This document shows positions 35,329-43,458 of a DNA stretch of 64,000 nucleotides, one piece after another. The position numbers were made by a program, and so were the translations under genes. Origin of the DNA: Cellvibrionaceae bacterium AOL6 (GTDB taxonomy: Bacteria; Pseudomonadota; Gammaproteobacteria; Pseudomonadales; Cellvibrionaceae). Location of the stretch: the NCBI GenBank assembly GCA_003265435.1, contig NOXC01000006.1, forward strand, positions 1 through 64,000, in the 5' to 3' direction. Position 1 is the first letter of the stretch, and each line of letters begins with the position of its first letter. The notes under the pieces were generated by a model. It ran no database searches. It had not been told where the DNA came from and worked only from the letters and a program-made list of their open reading frames with translations.

Positions 35329-36339
35329 ATGCAGCCGAGCACACTTTCCTCCTGGGCACTGCTGATATGGCAGGAGCTCAAATCTCACGAACTCGATCCT
35401 GCGCAGATTTTCAGGCAGGCAGGATTGGATCCGGCCCTGCTCAGCGAAAACATGGCGCGCTACAACGTGCAGAATATGACCGCGCTGTGGCAAAAATCGC
35501 TTGAAGCATCGCAAGACCCATTAATCGGTGTAAAAACGGGCGACCGCTGGACGCCGACGACATTTCACGCGCTGGGCTTTGCTTGGATCGCCAGTCGCAC
35601 TCCGCTCGACGCCATCGACCGCCTGAAGCGCTACAGTCATTTATTGAATGATGCGCTCGCCGCCCATGTCGAGGAAGTCAATGGAGACTACCGTTTTTCA
35701 CTCGGATGGCAACAGCATAGCTGCGCCATTCACGACTGTGCCTGGGATGCCGCAATGGCCACACTGGCAAAAATGTTCCGCGCCCTGCTTGGCGAAAATT
35801 TCAGCCCTGTTGCCGTGTACACACCGCGTCAACGCACCGCTGCGACGATGGAGTTGGAAAACCGGCTGGGCGCGCAAATTCATTGTCACTCGGATCAGGC
35901 GTACTGGTTAATTCGAAAAGAAGATGCGCATCGAAGTATTGCAACTGGTAATGAAGAACTCGCACGCTTTAATGAAGGACTCGCCAGAAAGTACCTGGCC
36001 GCCATTGAGAAGAATCGTATATTGCCGGCCCTGCAACAAGCCTTGATCACCGCACTGCCTTCGGGCAATGTCAATGAATCGGTGATTGCTCAGGCCATGA
36101 ATCTCAGCGAACGCACCCTGCAACGGAAACTCGAGGCCGAGGGCTTGACCTTTTCAAACGTCTTGCAGGACATCCGCAAAGAGCTCGCGCTTCAATATAT
36201 TGAAAATCAAACAATGACGATGACGGAGATTACCTACCTGCTCGGCTTCGCCGAACAGGCAAGTTTTACCCGAGCATTTAAGAGATGGTTTGGGGTGGCA
36301 CCCAGCCAGTTTAAAAAGCAATCGCGATCCGCGGCTTAA
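35329..36339 (+). CDS. AraC-family regulator with arabinose-binding-type N-terminal domain
   Basis: The 336-aa protein has an N-terminal ligand domain of the OruR/ArgR-like type (about 15-200). A C-terminal AraC helix-turn-helix pair spans about 240-330: VIAQAMNLSERTLQRKLEAEG, then TEITYLLGFAEQASFTRAFKRW. It starts with TCGGAGCG ahead of the ATG. It lies between two LpxC paralogues, diverging from one (gap about 200 bases) and overlapping the other tail to tail by 4 bases. A role in controlling these envelope-lipid genes is suggested by position only. Confidence 0.88.
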   Translation: MQPSTLSSWALLIWQELKSHELDPAQIFRQAGLDPALLSENMARYNVQNMTALWQKSLEASQDPLIGVKTGDRWTPTTFHALGFAWIASRTPLDAIDRLKRYSHLLNDALAAHVEEVNGDYRFSLGWQQHSCAIHDCAWDAAMATLAKMFRALLGENFSPVAVYTPRQRTAATMELENRLGAQIHCHSDQAYWLIRKEDAHRSIATGNEELARFNEGLARKYLAAIEKNRILPALQQALITALPSGNVNESVIAQAMNLSERTLQRKLEAEGLTFSNVLQDIRKELALQYIENQTMTMTEITYLLGFAEQASFTRAFKRWFGVAPSQFKKQSRSAA

Positions 36340-37292
36340 ACCAGTCGCAGTTCCACTTTTTTTCGTTTGACGACGGGCCGCGCCACAAAATCCACGGCGT
36401 CACACAAATCCATCATGCGATAGCTGTGCGTTTGACTCATCAGCGCGTGCATCAGCGCGGTATTTAAGCGATGGCCAGCATTGCCTGAAAAATAATGCCC
36501 AATGACACGCGCCCCACTCAGCGACAAGCACGCCGTTGCATCGAGCGCCTTATGCCGCGCGCATTCGTTTGGAAAACGAAAACCTTCAGGGTTTAGCAAT
36601 CGATTGCCCGACACCAATACGCTGTTATCCACGGAGCCCCCCAGGCCCATACCAATATCTTTTAACAGTGCCAGCTGCTCGGCAAACCCATAGATGCGCG
36701 CGGGGGCTAATTCATTTTCGAAGTTTTTCTGGGTAAAAGTGCCTTTGTAAGACTGAAATCCGATGGCCTTACTTTTTAATTCGATCTCTACGTCCATAGA
36801 GGGCACGGTCGAAGGTAAAATTTTTGCCCACGACTCGCCATCCACTGCACGCACGGCCTCGGTTAACACGATGGCTTTGCGCGGGGAGCTTTGCTCGACT
36901 GAACCCACCTGCCGAATTAATTCAACAAAGGGCGCACAACTGCCATCCAGGGCGGGAATTTCAGGCCCATCAAGCGAGATATAGGCATTATCAATGCCGC
37001 AGCCATACAGCGCGGCAAGCAGGTGCTCAACAGACTTCAGCTGCACACCCATGCTGTTGACGAGAGTTAAATTTAAATTGGAATCGTGTGCCATATACCA
37101 GCGGGCTAATATCTCATTATTGCTGGAGTACACATCGCGTCGCTGAAACACATAGCCGGTATTGGCGTCAGCGGGTTGCACAGTCATGCCCACGCTGATG
37201 CCCGTGTGATAGCCCTTGCCAATACAGTGAAAACTGTTGCTCAAGGTTCGTTGCTTGAATGTCAGGTCTGTGCCCGGAAATATGTCATTCAT
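36336..37292 (-). CDS. LpxC paralogue B (UDP-3-O-acyl-GlcNAc deacetylase family)
   Basis: This second LpxC-like protein is also 318 aa and aligns without gaps to paralogue A at the key positions: E89-H90 (KSVEHLLAAL), H247 and D251 (ARHKALD) and H274 (AGHRLNT). Here the UDP-binding Lys is kept (K248), and GFAEQLALLKDIGMGLGGSVDN is close to canonical LpxC. The helper Thr is again absent (I200 in PARIYGF). The conserved metal site suggests deacetylase activity. A strong ribosome site GGAGGG precedes the ATG. Its C-terminus (RPVVKRKKVELRLV) differs from paralogue A. Confidence 0.87.
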   Translation of the reverse strand: MNDIFPGTDLTFKQRTLSNSFHCIGKGYHTGISVGMTVQPADANTGYVFQRRDVYSSNNEILARWYMAHDSNLNLTLVNSMGVQLKSVEHLLAALYGCGIDNAYISLDGPEIPALDGSCAPFVELIRQVGSVEQSSPRKAIVLTEAVRAVDGESWAKILPSTVPSMDVEIELKSKAIGFQSYKGTFTQKNFENELAPARIYGFAEQLALLKDIGMGLGGSVDNSVLVSGNRLLNPEGFRFPNECARHKALDATACLSLSGARVIGHYFSGNAGHRLNTALMHALMSQTHSYRMMDLCDAVDFVARPVVKRKKVELRLV

Positions 37293-37650
37293 AATGTAAC
37301 CCTCCTGTGTACAGCAAACACATTAAGAGAGCGAACACCGGCCCACTTGACCTACCACGTCAAATGATTGACCGAGTAGAAACCCGGTGGCATCTGATTC
37401 TCTATACTCTGAGGCGAGTCCTTTAGCAATCGGAGCGGTGCAACTGCGAGAGGGATTAACCCTGGATGATACTTAGTGACTTTTCGCTATCCTCTTATAT
37501 CTTCGCGGATGTCGGAGTCTGGAACCGTACCGAGTTCACACTTTTGACATAGGACATCCCGAATTGGCACCGAAGCATACTTTTCAATAAAAAGCGGCGC
37601 CACTGGAAAGCAGGTTCTTTTTCAGTTTAGTGCGTATACATCAGAATTCG
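37293..37650. other. Intergenic region upstream of LpxC paralogue B
   Basis: About 358 bases without a convincing gene on either strand. It holds the control region of paralogue B and the end of the pldA-like transcript. ACTTGACCTACCACGTCAAATGA (37346-37368) contains TTGAC...GTCAA, a small inverted repeat about 60 bases upstream of paralogue B that could be a regulator site. No terminator was clear. Confidence 0.4.
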
Positions 37651-38508
37651 CTAGTAATGGAAAGAAAAACCGGCACGGAAAGCCTCCTGCTCAACATTGT
37701 AAAAACGGATGACTTCGCCATAGCCATGAAAGTACTGGAAATACAGAGTGGGACGGAAGGCTTTCCACGGCAGGCGATAATGCAATCCCAGCATTTTTTG
37801 GCCCCGCTCAAAATCGACCCAGCCGTCGCCGGGCACCAGTCGAAACCCTATGTCCAGCTCGTGCCCGCGATAGTCGACGACATTTCGCCATGTAAGGTTA
37901 CTTTCCCAGGGGCCAATATATTCATTAATATCTTCGTTCTTACTGCTTTTTTTCATGTCCGCAAATACGGCGAAGGACCAGAGTAATTGTCTGTCGAACG
38001 GTGCGAATTCACTGTTCGCCGCCACACGCCATCGATCCCAGGCTCGGCTATCCGGCCCTTCCATACCATTGGAGCGATGAAACCAACCCGCGTCGACGGA
38101 GACCAGAGGGCCGCGCTCCAACATAAAACGATAAAACAGCTCCGGCATGAAATTATTATCAATAGAAGGCTGTTCCGCGTGATAGATATCCCACAGCACC
38201 AGGTTGGTATAGGCGAGATACAGCTCATCGATAACACGATATTTAAAGCTGTACTGTAAAAGCAGATCGTCATCGTTGGCGATCGCATAATTCAATTTAT
38301 AGAGAGAGAAGTTCTGCTCGGGGTTGGAGCCGATCAGAGAGTCTCTGACCTGTTGATCGCGTTGCGCACGAAGGGTGTCGGAGTGAGCAGGGCTCACTGA
38401 CTCATCGCTCTGGTTTGGTGCATCATGCGCCATCAAAACCGGCGAAAACAGCCCCAACAGCGTTACAGCCACCACCACTACATTCCTTATTATCGACACT
38501 ACTACCAC
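37651..38508 (-). CDS. pldA: Outer-membrane phospholipase A-like protein (OMPLA/PldA family)
   Basis: The 285-aa protein has a signal peptide (1-27) and an outer-membrane barrel ending in FRAGFSFHY. In the family the active site is H-x-S-N-G plus a conserved Asn twelve residues after the Ser. Here H144 and S146 are present in GWFHRSNGMEGPDSRAWD, but the last position is Asp (D158) where E. coli OMPLA has N156. Phospholipase activity at the outer-membrane surface is likely but this substitution makes it less certain. It diverges from the nag receptor gene and is on the same strand as LpxC paralogue B. Confidence 0.83.
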   Translation of the reverse strand: MVVVSIIRNVVVVAVTLLGLFSPVLMAHDAPNQSDESVSPAHSDTLRAQRDQQVRDSLIGSNPEQNFSLYKLNYAIANDDDLLLQYSFKYRVIDELYLAYTNLVLWDIYHAEQPSIDNNFMPELFYRFMLERGPLVSVDAGWFHRSNGMEGPDSRAWDRWRVAANSEFAPFDRQLLWSFAVFADMKKSSKNEDINEYIGPWESNLTWRNVVDYRGHELDIGFRLVPGDGWVDFERGQKMLGLHYRLPWKAFRPTLYFQYFHGYGEVIRFYNVEQEAFRAGFSFHY

Positions 38509-38734
38509 TCCCCCTGGCTGTTTCAGGCCTCACAAAATGAAGGCCAACGGACTGAACGCAAAGCTGAGGATTATACGGATTTACTTCCGTTTCCCCCAAC
38601 CCACGACAGTGGGCTCAGTGCAGATAAAGAACTTTTCTTCCTAAACAAACCTATTTTTAGAAGCGATCAAAGTATCTGGTGTTACGAATCGAAACCCGAA
38701 ATTAAAAAATGCGTAAAAAAACGATTTTGACGCA

Positions 38735-38782
38735 TTGACAACGTTGTCCTATCCGCATAATGTAGATTGTGACAACGTTGTC
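38735..38782 (+). promoter_or_regulatory. Promoter and double NagR operator of the nag TonB receptor
   Basis: TTGACA (38735-38740) and TAATGT (38758-38763) are spaced 17 bases apart, a good sigma-70 promoter. Two perfect palindromes GACAACGTTGTC lie at 38737-38748 and 38771-38782; one covers the -35 box and the other the expected start site. Binding of the LacI-type repressor at 52.8 kb would block the promoter. The match to NagR is inferred from the same sites at 45.1 and 51.8 kb. Confidence 0.85.
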
Positions 38783-38866
38783 TTATTCCGTTAACACGAA
38801 CGTAATAGGCAGCCTGCCCAACGAAAAGATTTAAAACACAATCAGGTCAGAAACAGAGGGGATGAC

Positions 38867-41521
38867 ATGTCTCATACACTTTCAAACGCCATTCGCATGG
38901 TCAATCGCAGGTTAGCCGCAGGCGGCTCTGCACTGCTTTGCAGCTCGATGCTCCTTGCTGGTGCAGCCGAAGCGCAAATGGAAGAAGAACTGGTGGTCAC
39001 GGGTATCCGTGGTTCACTGAAAGCTGCTATCGATACCAAGCGCGACGCCGTCACCGTGGTCGATGGCATCAACGCCGAAGACATCGGCAAGTTCCCAGAT
39101 CGCAACGCAGCCGAATCACTTTCTCGTATTCCCGGCGTTTCGATCTCGCGCGAATTTGGTGAAGGTGAGCAAGTTAACATTCGCGGTACCAGCTCTGCTC
39201 AAAACCGTACTTTGCTGAATGGCCAAACCGTTGCTACTGCGGACTGGTTCATCCTCGACAACCCTTCTCGTAGCTTCAACTACACATTGTTGCCTTCTGT
39301 ACTGATCAACAATGTCGAAGTGTACAAAACACCTGATGCCAAAATGGACGAAGGTTCACTTGGCGGTACCGTTGTGATTCGCACGCGCAAGCCACTCGAG
39401 CTCGATGCGAACACAGTCAGCCTTGCGGTTGAAGGTCAGTACCAAGAAAAATCAGGCGAAACGGATCCACAACTCTCTGCGCAATACTCCTGGAAAAACG
39501 ACGACGCCACGTTCGGTGTATTGGTTTCCGGAACTCAGCAAAAGCGTTCTGTTGTACGTGAAGGTTTTGAAGTACTCGGTTGGGCTGAAATGGAAGACGG
39601 CACGTTCGCGCCAAGTCAGGCCATGGGTGCTCCGCGCTTCGAACAGGAGCGTGAGCGTACAACTCTCTTCGCCTCTGCGCAATTTGCGCCGACCGATGAG
39701 CTGGAATTCACGTTGAACATGATGGATTCCGAAATGGATTCCGACAACATGAATGCCAACTGGCTGGTATGGCCCAATGTTGACGAAGGTACCGGTGTCT
39801 ACGCTGGCGACGCCCTTGTCGGTGGCTCGAGCGAAGACAGCCGCGTGGCCGTAAACTGGATTAACCGTGTTTCCAGCACTAAAACCAACTCCTACACCTT
39901 GGAAGGTGGTTACACTTCCGACGTCTTTGTTTTGACCGGAGCTGTCGGTACCACAAAAGCAGAAGGCGGTACCTATCGCGAAACCTCTTGGGAGTACAAT
40001 GGTTTGCGCGCGGATGGCGAGCCCACTGAAACCGCATGGGATCTTCGCACACCTTTCGCTGAAGCGAACCCAGCACCCAATTCCGCTTCTGAATTTGCGG
40101 CCGGTTGGATCTGGGGTGGCGAAAAACCCACAACGGATGAAGAGACCTACGCGCAAATTGATTTGGAAATTCCACTCGACGGCGTCTTTACCGCATTTAA
40201 AGCCGGCGCCAAACTGCGCGATGCCGAGCGTACACAAAACCGCATCGTTTACAGCTGGCACGGTCCAGAAACCGTACCCGAAGGTACCCCAGGTGGTTCT
40301 TACCTAGGCTACATCTTCGACCAATGCCCGACTCTGGCAGATTGTGGTTTGGATGATCTCGGCACGATGACCATCGATGCGCCGGTTGAAGGCAACCTGA
40401 CCAACGTCATCGCGCAAAACCGTGATGTTATGGAACAGATCGCCTTTGGCGGCCTCAACGGTGTTGACGCGGACTACGCTAAATCTGAAGAACTGGCGAA
40501 CATCTGGTCTGTAAAAGAGCAAATCACTGCACTGTATGTACAAGGTGATTTCGCCACAGACGTGATGCGCGGTAACATCGGCTTGCGTTATGTGTCTACA
40601 GCTCAAACATCCGGTGGCTACGACTTCAGTGGCGACTCTTGGGGCTTCCGCACCATCGACCGCGATTGGCTGCAACCGGCCTACATCGAGTGGGTTGAAG
40701 TCGAAAACGACTACACTGAAATCCTGCCAAGCGCGAACTTTGCCTTCGATCTCGACGACGACATGGTTCTGCGTGTCAGTGCGGCGAAAGTAATGGCGCG
40801 TCAGAACTGGTCTGATCTCTCGCCTTTCGAAACTTACGGCGCACTGAATGTGCCCAACCCTACGGGTCAAGCGGGTAACCCCATGCTCGATCCCACCTTG
40901 GCCACGCAGCTCGACCTGTCATACGAGTGGTACTTCGCTGACGCATCTATCTTCTCTGCGGCGTACTTCTTCAAAGACATCGACTCGTACCTGTCGCAAG
41001 ACACCTACGTAGACTCGCGCTACGACCAGTCTAACGATGTTTGGGTAGACGTGACCTTCACCCAGCCAGTCAACGGCGCGGGCGGCAAGGTTCAGGGTAT
41101 CGAGCTGAACGTACAGCACGCGTGGGATAATGGCTTTGGTCTGACGGCGAACTACACCTACACAGACTCAAACGAAGATGACTCTTCGCGCGAAGGCTAC
41201 ACCCCAGGTGTATCGAAGAACATGTACAACCTGTCCGGTTTCTTCGAGAACGACACGATCAGCGCGCGACTGCTGTATAACTACCGTTCATCTTGGTACA
41301 AAGGCGCTCACTTCAACGGCAATGATTTGTTCAACGAATCGTTCGGCCAGTTCGATGCGACCTTTGCCTTCCACATCACCGACGATCTTTCCGTTAACCT
41401 GGAAGCGATCAACCTCGCGGATGAGGAAGTGGTTGAGTACGCAAACAACGACACGAACCAGCTGATGTCCATTTACGAGAATGGCCGTCGCTACACCGTG
41501 GGTCTGCGTTACACATTCTAA
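38867..41521 (+). CDS. TonB-dependent receptor of the N-acetylglucosamine/chitin locus
   Basis: The 884-aa outer-membrane receptor has a signal peptide ending near AEAQ-ME. The plug domain begins EEELVVTGIRGSLKAAIDTKRDAVTVVDGI and contains LSRIPGVSISREFGEGEQVNIRG and GSLGGTVVIRTRKPLEL. The large barrel ends with RYTVGLRYTF. It probably imports chito-oligosaccharides or GlcNAc using TonB energy. The evidence for the ligand is the double NagR operator in its promoter and the nag genes downstream. AGAGGGG precedes the ATG. A terminator follows the stop codon. Confidence 0.92.
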   Translation: MSHTLSNAIRMVNRRLAAGGSALLCSSMLLAGAAEAQMEEELVVTGIRGSLKAAIDTKRDAVTVVDGINAEDIGKFPDRNAAESLSRIPGVSISREFGEGEQVNIRGTSSAQNRTLLNGQTVATADWFILDNPSRSFNYTLLPSVLINNVEVYKTPDAKMDEGSLGGTVVIRTRKPLELDANTVSLAVEGQYQEKSGETDPQLSAQYSWKNDDATFGVLVSGTQQKRSVVREGFEVLGWAEMEDGTFAPSQAMGAPRFEQERERTTLFASAQFAPTDELEFTLNMMDSEMDSDNMNANWLVWPNVDEGTGVYAGDALVGGSSEDSRVAVNWINRVSSTKTNSYTLEGGYTSDVFVLTGAVGTTKAEGGTYRETSWEYNGLRADGEPTETAWDLRTPFAEANPAPNSASEFAAGWIWGGEKPTTDEETYAQIDLEIPLDGVFTAFKAGAKLRDAERTQNRIVYSWHGPETVPEGTPGGSYLGYIFDQCPTLADCGLDDLGTMTIDAPVEGNLTNVIAQNRDVMEQIAFGGLNGVDADYAKSEELANIWSVKEQITALYVQGDFATDVMRGNIGLRYVSTAQTSGGYDFSGDSWGFRTIDRDWLQPAYIEWVEVENDYTEILPSANFAFDLDDDMVLRVSAAKVMARQNWSDLSPFETYGALNVPNPTGQAGNPMLDPTLATQLDLSYEWYFADASIFSAAYFFKDIDSYLSQDTYVDSRYDQSNDVWVDVTFTQPVNGAGGKVQGIELNVQHAWDNGFGLTANYTYTDSNEDDSSREGYTPGVSKNMYNLSGFFENDTISARLLYNYRSSWYKGAHFNGNDLFNESFGQFDATFAFHITDDLSVNLEAINLADEEVVEYANNDTNQLMSIYENGRRYTVGLRYTF

Positions 41522-41547
41522 AAACACCACAAGTGGTTTAAGCTTGA

Positions 41548-41575
41548 AACCGGGCCCCAGTGGCCCGGTTTTTTT
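41548..41575 (+). terminator. Rho-independent terminator after the TonB receptor
   Basis: ACCGGGCC-CCAG-TGGCCCGGT is followed by a run of seven T. Read-through would be needed to reach the SapC gene at 41615, so that gene may have reduced or separate expression. Confidence 0.9.
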
Positions 41576-41614
41576 ATGTAATATGATCATCGCTCATCAC
41601 CTTCGGAAAACATC

Positions 41615-42307
41615 ATGGCAAACGTCGTCGTACTGAACGCACAAGATCACAAAACACTCCGCTGTCGAAACGAACTGAGTTTTGAACACGTGGCTGAGGC
41701 CAACCTGATCCCTTTAAATATCAGCGAATTTCGTCACGCCGCAACGAGCTTGGCCATCGTTTTCGTCAAAGACAACAGCGCCGGAAACTACCGCTGCGCG
41801 GCACTGACAGGGCTGGGTGAAAAAGAAAATCTCATGTTCACCGCCGAAGCCATCAATAGTCTGTATATCCCGGCAGCCGTGCAGCGCTACCCCTTTTTCA
41901 TCATCGGCGATGAAGAAAAACAAAAAGTCAGCCTGTGTGCGGATATGGACAGCACACTGTTCGGAGAAGAGGGAGAAGCGCTGTTCACCGAAGAGGGACA
42001 GGCCACGGATTTCGCGAAAAACAAACTCGACTTACTCTCCAGCTTTGCACGCGCTGAAGCCCAAACACAGCATTTTGCGCAATCGATGTTTGAACAGGGT
42101 CTGCTCACGCCATTCAATCTCGAAGCCACGATTAAGGGTGAAAAACACAGCTTCGGTGGCTTACATAAAATCGATGAAAAAGTATTGGATGAACTCGATG
42201 CCGAGCAGCTTCATACCTTGAAACAATCGGGTGCGCTCAGTCTGATTTATGCCCACTTGATTTCTCTGGGACAGATCCAGCGCCTGATCGAAATCAAAGC
42301 CAAGTAA
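41615..42307 (+). CDS. SapC-family protein
   Basis: The 230-aa cytoplasmic protein matches the SapC family found beside TonB receptors in Cellvibrionales, Caulobacter and Xanthomonas: RNELSFEHVAEANLIPLNISEFRHAATSLAIVF near the start, then NLMFTAEAINSLYIPAAVQRYPFF. A later segment SLCADMDSTLFGEEGEALF is typical. The biochemical role of this family is not known; the first member was noted in S-layer work. It is followed 27 bases later by a cupin_8 gene and then a halogenase-like gene, a set that recurs together. Confidence 0.85.
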   Translation: MANVVVLNAQDHKTLRCRNELSFEHVAEANLIPLNISEFRHAATSLAIVFVKDNSAGNYRCAALTGLGEKENLMFTAEAINSLYIPAAVQRYPFFIIGDEEKQKVSLCADMDSTLFGEEGEALFTEEGQATDFAKNKLDLLSSFARAEAQTQHFAQSMFEQGLLTPFNLEATIKGEKHSFGGLHKIDEKVLDELDAEQLHTLKQSGALSLIYAHLISLGQIQRLIEIKAK

Positions 42308-42334
42308 AGCCGCACGCCAAGAAGCACAGATACG

Positions 42335-43360
42335 ATGCCCAGTCTCCCCCCATTTGCAAAGGTACCCAGGCTGAACGGGAACGACCCGGATTTCAGTTTG
42401 GAGCGCGTCTGTGCTGAGGCTCACCCGGTCATTATTGAGGGTCTGCTCTCAGAGTGGCCGCTGTTTCAAGCGGCACAGCTTGGTGATGCGGAGGCCCTAG
42501 CCGAATTGCGTGAGCAAAGCCTGGTCGAGCGAATCAAAGTGGTTGAGGCGCCCGCCTCGATGGGCGGGCATCTGTTCTACCTTCAAGGCTTGAGAAAATT
42601 CACGTTCGAACGGCGTGTCATGGCCTTCGAACAGTTTTGCGAACGCCTGCTGTCACTGGCAGCGCAAACCCAGGCGCCGACTCTCGCACTGCAAACGGCC
42701 AACAGCGAACAGCACTTTAAAGACTTTGATTCACGACAGTCGCTTGCGCTCTTGCCGGACGTCCCCTCACGTATCTGGATAGGCAACCGCGCCATTGTCG
42801 CCACCCACCACGACGATGCCGAAAACCTCGCGGCGGTCGTTTGTGGGCGCCGTCGCTTCACCTTGTTCCCACCTGAGCAAGTGAGGAACCTGTATATCGG
42901 ACCACTCGACCACACCCCTGCCGGCGCGCCGGTCAGCCTCGCCTCGCCGCTGAACCCCGACTTCGAGCGCTATCCCCGCTTTCGTGACGCACTTGCTCAT
43001 GCCTGTGTCGCCGAACTCGAGCCCGGAGACACCCTCTACATCCCCACCCTGTGGTGGCACCACGTTGAGTCGCTGAGCGACGTCAATATCCTAGTCAATT
43101 ATTGGTGGGGCGGTGCCATTGGCGGGCAGCAGGACACATCGCCTCAGGCGCTGATGATGCTCGCGCGCCACCATTTCCAGTCACTGCCTGAACAGACCCG
43201 AGCGGCCTGGCTGTCGATGTTCAAACACTATGTTTTCGATGACCCGGCAATGAGCACCGAACATATTCCAGAAGCCAATCGCGGCCTGCTCGGCACTTTG
43301 GATGAGGCGCAACTCGCAGCATTGCGACGCATGGTCTCCGCCCAAGCTCCTGGTGACTGA
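42335..43360 (+). CDS. Cupin_8 (JmjC-like) oxygenase-family protein
   Basis: The 341-aa protein is a cupin_8/JmjC-like member. HPVIIEGLLSEWPLFQ starts the fold. The iron ligands are visible: H and D in THHDDAENL (near 156-160) and a later His in LYIPTLWWHHVESLS (near 235), with VNYWWGG after it. Such proteins are 2-oxoglutarate/iron dioxygenases; the substrate is unknown. Its place between SapC and a flavin halogenase-like gene suggests a common modification or transport-linked function. Confidence 0.82.
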   Translation: MPSLPPFAKVPRLNGNDPDFSLERVCAEAHPVIIEGLLSEWPLFQAAQLGDAEALAELREQSLVERIKVVEAPASMGGHLFYLQGLRKFTFERRVMAFEQFCERLLSLAAQTQAPTLALQTANSEQHFKDFDSRQSLALLPDVPSRIWIGNRAIVATHHDDAENLAAVVCGRRRFTLFPPEQVRNLYIGPLDHTPAGAPVSLASPLNPDFERYPRFRDALAHACVAELEPGDTLYIPTLWWHHVESLSDVNILVNYWWGGAIGGQQDTSPQALMMLARHHFQSLPEQTRAAWLSMFKHYVFDDPAMSTEHIPEANRGLLGTLDEAQLAALRRMVSAQAPGD

Positions 43361-43458
43361 GATTCCTGCGGAATCTGGCACGATCTGCTCGGAGGCCGCA
43401 TTGACCCCTCCCGCGACGTTTGGGACACTGCGCCCGCCCCCAAAAAGAGAATAACGAC

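Noticed and set aside
34137-38508. LpxC pair, AraC gene and pldA as a complete new lipid A pathway
   Set aside because: There are no acyltransferases, glycosyltransferases or exporters nearby; only paralogue divergence and proximity can be claimed.
39452-40261. 269-aa minus-strand ORF inside the nag TonB receptor
   Set aside because: Antisense to conserved receptor strands; no domain and no ribosome site.
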